A stretch of DNA of 64,000 nucleotides, taken from NCBI GenBank assembly GCA_023369685.1, contig SACZ01000004.1, forward strand, positions 248,001 to 312,000, written 5' to 3'. The position numbers and the translations under genes were made by a program. Every line of letters begins with the position of its first letter. The first letter of the stretch is position 1. The DNA comes from Prolixibacteraceae bacterium JC049. GTDB lineage: Bacteria; Bacteroidota; Bacteroidia; Bacteroidales; Prolixibacteraceae. Under the pieces are notes generated by a model, which saw only the letters and a program-made list of their open reading frames with translations, had not been told where the DNA came from and did no database searches. Below, piece after piece: positions 28,298 through 38,097 of the stretch.

Positions 28298-28664
28298 TTT
28301 AATTGTGAATGATGAATGGGAAATGGTTAGTTAGGTATGATTAATGATGAGCGGTTAATTGTAACACTTATTGAGTGTTTTCTTTTTAGCTATGCCCCAA
28401 AAAGTACAAAGGAGCACTGAGACCCACAAGAAATCTTTTTAATGACCTGAGATCACACTCTCTTAAAAAACAAATTATCTACATTTTAAAGTTTCACCAT
28501 CATTTTAACTCAGTTCTATTTATCTCAAAACTAACATGCTTTTTTAAACATGCTAAAAAGAAACAGACATTTACTTTTAGCATAATTATTTTCAACACTT
28601 AACTGTTATTACTATATTTGTCCAAATAACAACACCAAAAGTCTACTTTATAAGAGATTTCATT
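28298..28664. other. 367-bp intergenic region
   Basis: AT-rich and without a convincing frame. It has a direct repeat of AACATGCT (about 28531-28556) and the promoter candidate for the next gene. No RNA or mobile element seen. Confidence 0.5.
28590..28620 (+). promoter_or_regulatory. Candidate promoter for the UDG-like gene
   Basis: TTTC (28590-28593) and TATATTTG (28613-28620) are 19 bases apart, close to the Bacteroidota TTTG-N19/20-TAnnTTTG pattern. The start codon is 44 bp further. Confidence 0.55.
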
Positions 28665-29390
28665 GTGACTTCGGTGAAAAGTGTTATACAATATAACACA
28701 AATGTTAAAAAACAACCAGGTACGGTGAAAGAATTTCTAATTGAAAAATACGGAGAATTTATTACAACTCAGTTTCTAACTGGTAATAATGAAGTAATTC
28801 ATGATAACCTTAATAGAGATGGAGCTAAAGAACAAAAGGAAGTTATTAAAGTATTAAAATCGGCAAAAAATATTGACCGTGAAAAGTTAATCCTCGAAAA
28901 ATTCTGGAATGCAAATGTGGAATGGGGTTTTGATTTCTCAAGCTGGATTGGAGATTGTAAGAATAAAGATTATCTATTCATTGGGGCAGAACCTCATATT
29001 GGAAACAATTATCAATTAGTTTATGACTTTAGAAATTTATATGGTAAACCATTTAAAAAGTCTGCTTTAATACACTATAAGCGAGAATCTGATATTTGGC
29101 ACTATATAACTAAAATTTTTGTTCAAGATCTGACAGATAAAAATATAATCGATTTTCTAAATAAATGCTACATCACAGACTTATGTCATATTGTACCCAA
29201 ACATTGTGGACAAGTAAAAGATATTTGTAAAAAATTATCAATAAAGCCTCGCGAATGGAGAGAATTCAGGTCTTCTGTTGCAAAAAGATACTTATTAAAA
29301 GAAATTGAAGCAGTAAATCCCAAAAGACACCTCAATAATCCTCATAAACTGCACCATCAATTTGTTTTCTATGAATTGACTCAGAGATAA
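28665..29390 (+). CDS. Uncharacterised protein, possibly uracil-DNA-glycosylase-like
   Basis: 241 residues from a GTG; no ATG lies near the 5' end, so the true start is uncertain. No signal peptide or membrane helix. 'KDYLFIGAEPHIG' (about 104-116) followed by a helix, then 'ITDLCHIVPKHCGQ' and 'LLKEIEAVNPK', are arranged like motifs of the uracil-DNA glycosylase fold. The usual glycine-rich or His/Ser-containing segments after 'PK' are missing: the protein ends ~25 residues later with a His-rich tail, so it may be truncated or a divergent member. It stands alone with its own promoter candidate; the codon use is AT-rich. Confidence 0.6.
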   Translation: MTSVKSVIQYNTNVKKQPGTVKEFLIEKYGEFITTQFLTGNNEVIHDNLNRDGAKEQKEVIKVLKSAKNIDREKLILEKFWNANVEWGFDFSSWIGDCKNKDYLFIGAEPHIGNNYQLVYDFRNLYGKPFKKSALIHYKRESDIWHYITKIFVQDLTDKNIIDFLNKCYITDLCHIVPKHCGQVKDICKKLSIKPREWREFRSSVAKRYLLKEIEAVNPKRHLNNPHKLHHQFVFYELTQR

Positions 29391-29450
29391 GTTATATGGT
29401 AGACATTTTCAAATTTCGTCCAACATTTAATTAAATTATTGTTAACACAT

Positions 29451-29473
29451 TCCCTTCATCAAAGGGATATTTT
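29451..29473 (+). terminator. Weak terminator
   Basis: TCCCTT (29451-29456) pairs with AAGGGA (29462-29467) over a 5-nt loop, followed by TATTTT. It is 60 bp past the preceding stop. Confidence 0.4.
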
Positions 29474-29519
29474 ACAATTGATGATCACAGATCATTAATA
29501 GGATATGAAAAGTTTATAT

Positions 29520-30197
29520 ATGAAGAAATTAATTATTGCTTTACTCTTGTGTTTTCCCATACATGTTTTCTCGCAAGGGTGGTCGTTTGAATATTCAATT
29601 GGATATGGAACATACCAATTAGATGATATAAAAGAGCTGCAACGCACTATGATTAATAAACGTGGACTTAAGGAAACAGATGCATTTCCGGGACACATCA
29701 CTCATTCACTTTCGGTAGGTTATAATACAGGTTTCCATTCTATGGGAAGTACATTTTCGTACCTTACTACCGGTGGACGTCTTCATAGGGCTGATTTTTC
29801 TGGATCATATACAGTTGATATGATAACCAATGGCTATCGTATTGGTGTATTCTACAGACATTATATACCTACCGGTCATACTCCTTTGTCTGTCTATTTT
29901 CAGGTGACCCCTGGTGTTATAATATCAAATTTAGATATGAAGGAACAGATAAAAGTCTATTCCCAATTGGATAAAAAGAACACCAATTTAAAAGGTTTCG
30001 GTATCTATTTAGAGCCTACCATTGGATTAAAATATCAATTATCTGATCGACTATATTGTTCTCTGGGAGGAGGCTACGAAATTAATTTCCCCAGTAAAAT
30101 GAAACAATCAGGATTAGAGACAGAGATTGAGGCCAATTGGAATGGACTTCGACTATACTGTGGTCTTATATTTGTTTTACCAACTTTTAAAAAATAG
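29520..30197 (+). CDS. Outer-membrane beta-barrel protein
   Basis: 225 residues from the ATG at 29520, where the signal peptide 'MKKLIIALLLCFPIHVFSQG' starts; another ATG 15 bp upstream would add five residues before it. After the signal the protein alternates polar and hydrophobic residues, with many Tyr/Gly, as in small porin-like 'opacity' barrels (for example 'GVFYRHYIPTGHTPLSVYFQ'). The final 'LRLYCGLIFVLPTFKK' fits a closing strand. Function unknown. It is 4 bp upstream of the next lipoprotein, so they are one operon. Confidence 0.75.
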   Translation: MKKLIIALLLCFPIHVFSQGWSFEYSIGYGTYQLDDIKELQRTMINKRGLKETDAFPGHITHSLSVGYNTGFHSMGSTFSYLTTGGRLHRADFSGSYTVDMITNGYRIGVFYRHYIPTGHTPLSVYFQVTPGVIISNLDMKEQIKVYSQLDKKNTNLKGFGIYLEPTIGLKYQLSDRLYCSLGGGYEINFPSKMKQSGLETEIEANWNGLRLYCGLIFVLPTFKK

Positions 30198-30201
30198 TTC
30201 C

Positions 30202-32022
30202 ATGAATAGTTTGAAATCGATATTGCTATTAGCAACAACATTAATATTTGTGGCATGTGAATATGAACCAGAAGGCAGTAATTACATAGAACTAACTCCT
30301 CCTGAAAATTCCATACCTATTCAAATCTCATTGAATGATATTAACCCTTCAGATACCATATATCTATATAAAAGCGCTGACTTCTCTGTCAAAGTTAAAT
30401 CCATAAAGGACTTGAAATTAGCCACAATATCAATAGATGGAGAGCTAATTAGAACTATGAGAAAAGACTCAGTAAGTTTCCAGGTTTATCTTGACCAATT
30501 AGGAGAAGGAGTACATAAAGTGACAGTAAATGCTACTTTTGCCACCAATACTGGTAGTTTAGCCGATCTGATGGGGCTAGAAGGCTACACTGGAGAGTTA
30601 ACCTGGAACATTCGTGTTATAAATAATCCAGAAGAGCATTTCAATATTGGATACCGCAGTAAGGAAGATGGTTTTTTAGAAATTTTCTGGAATAGTCCTC
30701 TACCTCAAAGCTTAATCGAAAAATATTCGATCTACTCTGGATTGACACAAAATTCTGAGATTTCTATTTATGATCCTAACCAAAAATCATTTACCGATTA
30801 CGGATATGTCTGCGGATATGTATATTATGATGTTAAAGTCTACTTAAAAGATGGAAATACTTTCCAGAAGGGTATCTCATTTTGCACCGCTGGTCCTAAT
30901 ATTTATTTTGAAGACCAAGGAACTGACAACTTACGAATATACTGGGATAAACCTTTTGCAAATGGTAGATTTGATCTACTGTGTAACGAAAAAATCATTG
31001 TCTCCGAAATTACAGACACTACTGTTACTATTCCTCAGCTTTTCGGACGAAATCGTAAATTTAGATTAGATGTCAGACCACAGAAAACCGGATATGACAA
31101 TTTTCATAACCGATTCAGTGCTTATGGAAGATTTACTCAAGGAACTTTACTAGATCTACCTAACTGCCCACTATATGCCTACAACAAAACAGATGATATT
31201 ATTTACACAAGTAGATATTCTGACTTGCTTGCACTAGATGCCAACTCTTTGCAAAAGAAAAATGAAATAACGATAAAAGGTAATCCCTGGGGAATTCTGT
31301 ACGGAGGCAAAATAGCCACAGCCCCACATGATTCTAGAATTGCGGCAATGACAGGCGAAGAGACATGGATCTTTGCCGATAGTCGTTTTGTTGACCCCAT
31401 TAAAATTTCTCCATTACGAGGTAATGTTAATACACGCTTAGCTGCATTAACTAGCAACGACAGATTTTTTGTCGTAGAGCAGGATTCCACCAAATGCAAA
31501 GTTTTTAACTCTTTAACAGGTGACAAGATATTTGAAATACCATTTACTTATAAAACAAAATATACTTTCCCAAATTTCACAACAGTATCTGAAGACGGTC
31601 AATATTTCTGTGCATCATCAACAAAAGGTATAGAAGTATTCGGAATAAACGGTACTACAAAAGAGCTGCTCTATACAGACACAAGGGAATATGAAGGAGC
31701 AATGTTTGTACCTGATCAACCAGATCAACTTCTTCTTAGCGTTAATTCAAATATTGAATTGAGAAAGATACCTGATTTCACTCTTATCCAGTCATTGGAT
31801 ATCTCTAGAAACAAAACAGTACTTTGTAATATTGATCCTGTAAGTAAGAACATACTTTACTATCAGAACGATTCGCTAAAAGTTTGTCCGATAGATAATT
31901 TATCGAAAACGATTTTTAAAATCAGATGCGATGAAAGATCTTGTAAACTTTATAAGAACAAAATATTTACTCATGAAGTGGGAGCTATTACTTTTGATAT
32001 CACACCTCATATAAAAGATTGA
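30202..32022 (+). CDS. Large lipoprotein with Ig/FN3-like and propeller-like parts
   Basis: 606 residues from the ATG at 30202 (lipobox 'LIFVAC', Cys18). Residues up to about 150 look like a beta-sandwich domain; the middle has Fn3-like strands; the last 250 or so residues alternate in short strands ('IIYTSRYSDLLALDANSLQ', 'YFCASSTKGIEVFGI') like a beta propeller. No named family is certain. It probably sits at the outer membrane together with the barrel encoded just upstream. Confidence 0.7.
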   Translation: MNSLKSILLLATTLIFVACEYEPEGSNYIELTPPENSIPIQISLNDINPSDTIYLYKSADFSVKVKSIKDLKLATISIDGELIRTMRKDSVSFQVYLDQLGEGVHKVTVNATFATNTGSLADLMGLEGYTGELTWNIRVINNPEEHFNIGYRSKEDGFLEIFWNSPLPQSLIEKYSIYSGLTQNSEISIYDPNQKSFTDYGYVCGYVYYDVKVYLKDGNTFQKGISFCTAGPNIYFEDQGTDNLRIYWDKPFANGRFDLLCNEKIIVSEITDTTVTIPQLFGRNRKFRLDVRPQKTGYDNFHNRFSAYGRFTQGTLLDLPNCPLYAYNKTDDIIYTSRYSDLLALDANSLQKKNEITIKGNPWGILYGGKIATAPHDSRIAAMTGEETWIFADSRFVDPIKISPLRGNVNTRLAALTSNDRFFVVEQDSTKCKVFNSLTGDKIFEIPFTYKTKYTFPNFTTVSEDGQYFCASSTKGIEVFGINGTTKELLYTDTREYEGAMFVPDQPDQLLLSVNSNIELRKIPDFTLIQSLDISRNKTVLCNIDPVSKNILYYQNDSLKVCPIDNLSKTIFKIRCDERSCKLYKNKIFTHEVGAITFDITPHIKD

Positions 32023-32085
32023 AATTGAATTCGGTGTAGCTATAGTGGCCCAATAAGTGTTATAATCAGATTTAAAAGACGATAC

Positions 32086-32727
32086 ATGAAATACACTAAG
32101 CAATTATTCAAAATTGGGTTTTTTATTGGAGTTCTCTCTATGATTGGAATTATTGGAACAGACAGATTGGTTGAGAATAGTGTTTCTAACAAGATTTATA
32201 ACTCGACAAAAGAAATTCCATATAATAAAGTAGGGTTATTACTAGGCACTAGTAAGATTTTATCAAACGGACTCATCAATTTATATTATCAATACAGAAT
32301 TGAAGCTGCTATAGCCTTATTCCAATCGGGCAAGATCAATTATATTTTGGTTAGCGGAGATAATTCTACCAAGGATTATGACGAACCATCGACCATAAAA
32401 ACCGATTTAATTAAAAGAGGTATACCTGCTAACAGAATTTACCTCGACTATGCTGGTTTTAGAACGCTAGACTCTGTTATTCGTTGTAAGAAGATATTTG
32501 GACAAAACAGTATTACATTCATTTCTCAACAGTTTCATAACGAGCGAGCAATTTATATTGCAAAACGGAAAGGAATTGATGCAGTTGGATTTAATGCCAA
32601 AGATGTTAATGTGCACTATGGATTTAAAACCCAGCTACGAGAAAAGCTGGCTCGCGTAAAAATGGTCCTCGATCTGATATTTCGTAAGCACCCCAGGTTT
32701 TTAGGCCAAAAGATTGAGATAAAATAA
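32086..32727 (+). CDS. sanA: SanA/YdcF-like DUF218 envelope protein
   Basis: 213 residues with an N-terminal membrane anchor (about 7-25) and a DUF218 domain: 'VGLLLGTSKILSNGLINLYY', 'YILVSGDNSTKDYDEP', 'IPANRIYLDYAGFRTLDS' and 'ITFISQQFHNERAIYIAK'. Enterobacterial SanA has this same order of motifs and is linked to envelope barrier function (vancomycin exclusion). The biochemical activity is not known. It lies 63 bp after the large lipoprotein gene. Confidence 0.87.
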   Translation: MKYTKQLFKIGFFIGVLSMIGIIGTDRLVENSVSNKIYNSTKEIPYNKVGLLLGTSKILSNGLINLYYQYRIEAAIALFQSGKINYILVSGDNSTKDYDEPSTIKTDLIKRGIPANRIYLDYAGFRTLDSVIRCKKIFGQNSITFISQQFHNERAIYIAKRKGIDAVGFNAKDVNVHYGFKTQLREKLARVKMVLDLIFRKHPRFLGQKIEIK

Positions 32728-32815
32728 AGCTATAAACTCTATAAGTATACCTCATATGGTAAAAGCAGATAAAAAGACGCTGATTCGATAGAAGATTTAT
32801 ATCGATCGAGCAAAA

Positions 32816-32932
32816 ATGTACGTTAGCTATATTCAATTTTTAATGATCGCTTTTGTTCTACTGAAACTTAAAAAAGAGTTGCAAGAGTTAAAACAAGAAG
32901 AGAAGCAGACTAAAATGAAATTGTCTTTTTAG
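32816..32932 (+). CDS. Possible 38-residue membrane peptide
   Basis: A frame with a short hydrophobic N-terminus ('YIQFLMIAFVLL') followed by a Lys/Glu/Gln helix ('KKELQELKQEEKQ'). It overlaps the end of the convergent hydrolase gene by 4 bp. It resembles small membrane proteins but has no visible ribosome-binding site or relatives, so it may be chance. Confidence 0.22.
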   Translation: MYVSYIQFLMIAFVLLKLKKELQELKQEEKQTKMKLSF

Positions 32933-34806
32933 AAAACTATCAAATTATAATAGGCTAACCAAGGTATAAATAATAGAACTGTCAATACAACAACAGCTTG
33001 CCAAACAATTGCCTGGGTTTTAATTGTTTTGGTTTTAATAGCCCGTCCTAATAAATAGAAAGAATATAGTTCAAGTGCAATAACAATAATAGGCAGGAAT
33101 AAAGAATATTTTATAATGGGAGGTACTCCGTAAAAAAACTGCATAACATCTGTTGTTTTCATTCCGTAAGCAAATAACACTAAAAAAAGTAGAAGCGCTG
33201 AAGCCATTGTAATTGTCACTTTTTTTAGCAAGTAATTTTTCCTTTTGTAAGAAGCTATTTTCTGTACTCCACTAGTAATTAAATATATCAACAGCAGCAA
33301 AACAGTAATACCCACCCAAAGCATGTGGAACTTCAATGTTTCGAACCATTTCAATTTATCGTACCCATGATTCTGAGCATAGAAATAGGCTATTTCATTT
33401 TCTTGATTTCTCCCGAAAGCAAAGTAATGTCCGTATTTCTTATTAAGAAATGTAAGCGCCGAATCTGGAGTAATCTTCAGGTTCCATTCTTGAACATGAA
33501 GAAAAGAATCTCTCGCGCAGATATTAATTTCAGGAGCTAAACCAATCAATATGCCAACTTTATCAAATGTAGAATGTGCATAATAATTGTACCGATAGGT
33601 TCCTGCAAATGTTTCTATGGGTGCATCTACATTACCCCGGGAAAATGTTTTCTTTATTGAACCTACTCTTCCTTCCTGTGGAAATAATTGCTTGAAGATT
33701 TCTTTAACAAACATTTCATTAAAAATATAGCTTTTGCTGTTCAAATAATGGGAACAATTAAGAGAGATAAACACTCCCGTCTGTTTCTCTGGGAATATGA
33801 ATAGCTGACTTGCAAATCCCTGAACGGCCCCGCCATGTCCATAAATTTTCTTTCCATTAAAACTATTTTCCTGAAAGCCCAACAACCAGCCAAACTCTGC
33901 ATTATTATACTGCTTGAAGTTCTTTTGAGTCATTATTTCAATACTTGTCTGGGTAAGAATTTTATTCTGATTATAGAGGCCATTGTTTAAAAACATTGAG
34001 ATGTAATGTGCCATATCAGAAGCTGTTGATGACATAGAACTTGCAGGATAACAAAGTTCCCACCCCTGCTTATAAGGAACTAACTGTGTCCCATCTTGAA
34101 AATAACTTGTAGCATAGTTATTCTGGAGTTCCACTTTTCGTTTGAAACCACTACTTTCCATCTTCAATGGTTCCAAGATATTCTTTTCAACATATTCATA
34201 AAATGGAATACCCGACACCTTTTCTACTATCAGCCCCAACAATGCATAACCTTGATTGCTATATGCAATAGCTTTTCCTGCAGGCCTTATCTGTTTGGGC
34301 ATCTCCTTTTTTAAATATTGACTTAAAGGAATGTAATCTTCTTCGTTCCGCACACATGTGCCTATAACTTTAAGGTCGAAACCAGCAGAGTGCGTTAAAA
34401 GGTTTCTTATTGTTATTGAATCGTTGAAATGGTATCTTATCTGGAAGTTTGTAAGATAATTGTTGATATCCCTGTCTAGTTCCAACTTCCCTTTCTCAAC
34501 CAACTGCATAGCTGCTGTTGCGACAAAGGTTTTTGAGATTGAACCTATGCCAAAAATAGAAGATTTAGCATCAACAGGTGTTTGTTTTTCAATATCGGCA
34601 ACTCCGTAGCCCTTCATGTGCATAATTGAATCGCCTCGAACAACAACAATTGTTGCCCCTGCAATATTCAGCGAATCCATTCCTTTGGCAATTTCAGAAT
34701 CAATCCATTTGCTAATATTTCTATTGGGAGGAATAGTGCATTCTGCATCTGTAACATTTATAAATAAGAAGCTAAGAATTAGTAATGGGATAAATAGGTT
34801 TTTCAT
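32929..34806 (-). CDS. Serine hydrolase of the beta-lactamase/PBP fold (S12) with C-terminal membrane helices
   Basis: 625 residues. Signal peptide (1-20), S12 catalytic domain with SxxK at Ser89-Lys92 ('GSISKTF'), the Tyr182-x-Asn184 motif in 'AYSNQGYALL', and 'GHGG' before the third motif position. The last ~130 residues carry four predicted membrane helices (about 495-515, 530-550, 565-585, 600-620). The family covers beta-lactamases, D-aminopeptidases and esterases; here the substrate is unknown. The membrane extension is seen in some Bacteroidota S12 proteins. It is monocistronic. Confidence 0.88.
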   Translation of the reverse strand: MKNLFIPLLILSFLFINVTDAECTIPPNRNISKWIDSEIAKGMDSLNIAGATIVVVRGDSIMHMKGYGVADIEKQTPVDAKSSIFGIGSISKTFVATAAMQLVEKGKLELDRDINNYLTNFQIRYHFNDSITIRNLLTHSAGFDLKVIGTCVRNEEDYIPLSQYLKKEMPKQIRPAGKAIAYSNQGYALLGLIVEKVSGIPFYEYVEKNILEPLKMESSGFKRKVELQNNYATSYFQDGTQLVPYKQGWELCYPASSMSSTASDMAHYISMFLNNGLYNQNKILTQTSIEIMTQKNFKQYNNAEFGWLLGFQENSFNGKKIYGHGGAVQGFASQLFIFPEKQTGVFISLNCSHYLNSKSYIFNEMFVKEIFKQLFPQEGRVGSIKKTFSRGNVDAPIETFAGTYRYNYYAHSTFDKVGILIGLAPEINICARDSFLHVQEWNLKITPDSALTFLNKKYGHYFAFGRNQENEIAYFYAQNHGYDKLKWFETLKFHMLWVGITVLLLLIYLITSGVQKIASYKRKNYLLKKVTITMASALLLFLVLFAYGMKTTDVMQFFYGVPPIIKYSLFLPIIVIALELYSFYLLGRAIKTKTIKTQAIVWQAVVVLTVLLFIPWLAYYNLIVF

Positions 34807-35434
34807 TGTTTGAAAATTTTGTGACTGTGTTAAAAACTACTTGCAAAGTATTGTGAATCGTATTTTTTAACAAGGTTGAATCCTGTTCTTAAACGGTTGT
34901 TTACCGACTGTAGCTTGCATTACTCCTATATTTTAGCAGATATGAGAATATTTCTAAAGTATAAGTCATCTAATCTACTAGACAGTGGTAGTCTAAAAAC
35001 TTATGGAAGCTCCTCTCCCACTGGTTTTCGATTTTGTTATTAAATTAGTTGGTTCAGAGGTAAACCAACTAATAGTGCTATTTTAAAATTTCATTAGGTA
35101 CTTAAGCATACATTTGAGAAAAGCTACAATGAGGATATTCATTACACTTATAGGATTTTATTTATATATCAGTTTTTGCAACAGAGCAAACACCTGATAT
35201 TTTATTATTAAAAAGCAATAAATGACTATCGTTCTGATGATGCACTAACTTTCAACTTATATTCCCATTTATTTTGAATAAATAGATACAACTCAACATA
35301 ATCTTATCGGATGTTAGAAATAGGTTAAAAAAGAGATTATTTATAACACTTTTCCCTCTGATTTAAAGCATAATAATCTAATAACACATAGATTAAAGGC
35401 AATTACATCTATACTTTAAATACAAATTAGGAAA
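34807..35434. other. 628-bp intergenic region
   Basis: No gene seen. It holds a hairpin (35045-35072) and a 22-codon frame at 35129 that resembles a lipoprotein signal peptide ('LIGFYLYISFC') cut by a stop, which may be the remnant of a lost gene. Otherwise AT-rich. Confidence 0.45.
35045..35072. other. 10-bp stem-loop
   Basis: TTAGTTGGTT (35045-35054) pairs perfectly with AACCAACTAA (35063-35072), loop of 8. It lacks a U-run and lies far from either gene, so its role is unknown. Confidence 0.4.
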
Positions 35435-35923
35435 ATGATTAGAGAGATTAATAAAAATGACTCAAAAGAAGTTGCAGATATTTACAATTATTATATTAAA
35501 AACACATCAATTACTTTCGAAGAAAATGTGGTAACCGAAAACGAAATGATAGAAAGGATCAAATCTCGAAACTCAAATTTACCATGGATTGTTTATGAAA
35601 AAGATAATGAAATATTAGGCTATGCTTATGCGACTGAATGGAAATCCAGATGCGCTTATAAGTTTTCCGTTGAAAGTTCGGTTTATTTAAAGCATGATAG
35701 ACAGGGCAAAGGACTTGGAACAAAACTATATCAGGAATTATTAAATCGAATTAAGAATAGCAATATTCATGTTGTTATTGGAGGAATAGCCTTACCTAAT
35801 GATTCAAGTATTGCTTTACATGAAAAACTAGGCTTTGAGAAAGTTGCACAATTCAAGGAAGTTGGTTTCAAATTCGAGAAATGGATTGATGTTGGATACT
35901 GGGAGTTAATTATAAACAAATGA
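35435..35923 (+). CDS. GNAT acetyltransferase of the phosphinothricin-acetyltransferase type
   Basis: 162 residues. The opening 'REINKNDSKEVADIYNYYI', 'SITFEENVVTENEM' and 'WKSRCAYKFSVESSVYL' match the Pat/Bar subfamily, and the acetyl-CoA loop is 'RQGKGLGTKLY' (about 90-100). These enzymes N-acetylate small amines or amino-acid-like toxins; the natural substrate here is unknown (some relatives act on methionine sulfone or sulfoximine). It is 43 bp before the next gene. Confidence 0.88.
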   Translation: MIREINKNDSKEVADIYNYYIKNTSITFEENVVTENEMIERIKSRNSNLPWIVYEKDNEILGYAYATEWKSRCAYKFSVESSVYLKHDRQGKGLGTKLYQELLNRIKNSNIHVVIGGIALPNDSSIALHEKLGFEKVAQFKEVGFKFEKWIDVGYWELIINK

Positions 35924-35966
35924 TGAAACATAATGAACTTGGATTTATAACTTCAAGATTAAGCCC

Positions 35967-36416
35967 ATGAAAAAACAAATACTCCACCTTTCGTTCAATG
36001 GAAGAAAACCATTAGACATTTACCGCAAGAGAATTCGATATGGTTCGGGCATAATCTTTTTACTATATGGATTATGGGGCGCATACAGAATCGACTTTCA
36101 TCCGAATCTTTCAAGTTATATCTTTGGTATTGGAGGGCTATTGCATATTCTTTATGCTATTTACGGCAAGAAGTTGATTAAAGAAAAGAATTTCATCAAG
36201 GTTACAGAGGATGAGATTTCATACAAGAACTCATTTAAACCGAAAAAGCTAATAACCATTGACAACTTAATGGATGTAAGAATTGAAACTACAAAGGTTG
36301 AATTTGTTTTCAATAACCAAAATATTGAATGGTACGACTTTTCGGTATTTCAAGAAGAAGAGCTTAAAGCTATCTATAAGACACTTAAGAATGTTAAAGC
36401 TAAACTGATTAAATAG
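35967..36416 (+). CDS. Small PH-like membrane protein of unknown function
   Basis: 149 residues: a basic N-terminus, two membrane helices (about 25-42 and 50-66), then a soluble domain (about 75-148) with strand-rich pattern and a final helix, like the bacterial PH-domain membrane proteins. Family placement is tentative. It may share a transcript with the acetyltransferase before it. Confidence 0.7.
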   Translation: MKKQILHLSFNGRKPLDIYRKRIRYGSGIIFLLYGLWGAYRIDFHPNLSSYIFGIGGLLHILYAIYGKKLIKEKNFIKVTEDEISYKNSFKPKKLITIDNLMDVRIETTKVEFVFNNQNIEWYDFSVFQEEELKAIYKTLKNVKAKLIK

Positions 36417-36818
36417 CTGCTTTTCTCTTTATGCTCCAAACAACCAATTAGCATCAATGAATGATAATGATTGAGGTGTTTGAACTGGTGGTATTCCATC
36501 TTTCTACCAGCCTATAATCGCTACGCAACTTTACACCGATAAAGTTTGTATTTCATCAGCTATTCATTGGTTAAAGCCTAACATACTCCCTTCGAAATAA
36601 AGTTAAAGCACTAAAAAAAAATTTGATAACTGAGATTGTTTATTATCAACATTAATAGAAGCAATTAATTTTTCTGACGTAATATTATGTTCTCAGTTAG
36701 TACATAACAAACATATATTATTGTTATCTTTGATTCTACCACTTACTATTAAAATAACTTAACTATAACCTAAAAGATGCCAATAGAATTTGAGCATTGT
36801 TAAAACGCATTATTTATC
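36417..36818. other. 402-bp intergenic region
   Basis: No frame or structure of note. A candidate -7 element TATCTTTG is at 36725-36732, 86 bp before the next start, without a clear -33. Confidence 0.45.
36725..36732 (+). promoter_or_regulatory. Candidate -7 promoter element
   Basis: TATCTTTG matches TAnnTTTG upstream of the lipoprotein gene at 36819. The -33 element is not evident. Confidence 0.4.
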
Positions 36819-38087
36819 ATGAGAATTACTACACTTTTTTTCGTTTTCCTACTTCTTTGGGGATGTAATAATGGTACAGATAAAGCTGTAAGTGCATTTA
36901 AAGAGCTTCACCAAGTACTACAAAAAGAAAATGGAACCACATGGAATAAATCATTAGATGGACCGCTTGTTCTTGTAGACAGAGCAACTAGAACAATAAT
37001 TGCTAATGAAGGCGACAACGCCGGGAAGTTGGAAAAGAAAGCGGATTATTATATTGGAAAGCTTCCCAAGGACATAAATATCGCCAATACAGCATTCAAC
37101 TGGAATGGGAAACGATGGACAATGGTTGCACTTCCTCTTCCGAAGAATAAATTCGAGCGTTTGAATTTATTGATTCATGAATCATTTCACCGCATTCAAC
37201 CCGATTTAGGCTTCACCGACTTACATGAAATTCAGAGTAAACATTTAGATTCGAAAGAGGGACGAATATACTTAAAGCTAGAGCTTGAGGCATTAAAGCA
37301 AGCACTCGTGTCGAATGCACCTATAAAACACCTAAAAAAAGCATTAATGTTCAGGCAATATCGCTACCAGCATTTCCCTGAGGCCAAAAAAGCCGAGAAC
37401 TCGCTGGAAATAAATGAAGGTTTAGCAGAATACACCGGATCTATTTTAAGTGGAAGAGCTGACTCAGACCTCAAGAAGCATTATAGTTCAAAAATTGACT
37501 GGTTTTACACAATGCCCACCTTTGTTCGTTCATTTGCCTATTTCACAATTCCAGTTTATGGTTATTTTATGCAACAAACCGAAAAAGGATGGAATCTACG
37601 CATAAAGAAAAACACCAATCTTACTGATTTTATTCAGCAATTTTGGTCTGTGTCAACATCAACTTATACCGAAGAGGAAATAAAGCAAGCAGGTAAATTA
37701 TATGGCATAACAACAATCACCGAGTTTGAAACCCAAAGAGCAGTGAAAAGAGAAAAGCTAATCAGTACATATAAACAACAATTTCTAACAGATAGCGTAG
37801 TGGAGTTAGATTTGCTAAAGATGAGAATTAGCTTCGATCCTACTAATATAATGCCGCTGGATTCGTTAGGCACTGTTTATCCTAACTTAAGAATCTCAGA
37901 CAAGTGGGGAATTCTTAAAATAGACAGTTGTGGCGCATTAATGAGCCCCAAATGGAATAAAGTAACCATCTCTAATCCGAGATTGATAACAGATTCAGTT
38001 ATCACAGGAAAAGGTTGGAAATTAAGCCTTAACAAATCGTGGCAATTGCATTTTACAGATAATAAATTTAAAGTGAGCTTACGCTAA
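36819..38087 (+). CDS. Putative zinc-metallopeptidase-like lipoprotein
   Basis: 422 residues with a lipobox 'LLWGC' (Cys16). The motif 'LLIHESFHRIQ' has HExxH at His120, Glu121, His124, and 'EINEGLAEYTG' supplies Glu200 or Glu204 as the likely third ligand, a gluzincin-style spacing. No peptidase family name is certain. The general plan (lipoprotein, HExxH, 'NEGLA') recalls the gene at 405-1247, but the two do not look like close copies. It ends in a stem-loop. Confidence 0.72.
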   Translation: MRITTLFFVFLLLWGCNNGTDKAVSAFKELHQVLQKENGTTWNKSLDGPLVLVDRATRTIIANEGDNAGKLEKKADYYIGKLPKDINIANTAFNWNGKRWTMVALPLPKNKFERLNLLIHESFHRIQPDLGFTDLHEIQSKHLDSKEGRIYLKLELEALKQALVSNAPIKHLKKALMFRQYRYQHFPEAKKAENSLEINEGLAEYTGSILSGRADSDLKKHYSSKIDWFYTMPTFVRSFAYFTIPVYGYFMQQTEKGWNLRIKKNTNLTDFIQQFWSVSTSTYTEEEIKQAGKLYGITTITEFETQRAVKREKLISTYKQQFLTDSVVELDLLKMRISFDPTNIMPLDSLGTVYPNLRISDKWGILKIDSCGALMSPKWNKVTISNPRLITDSVITGKGWKLSLNKSWQLHFTDNKFKVSLR

Positions 38088-38097
38088 CTACATTTTC

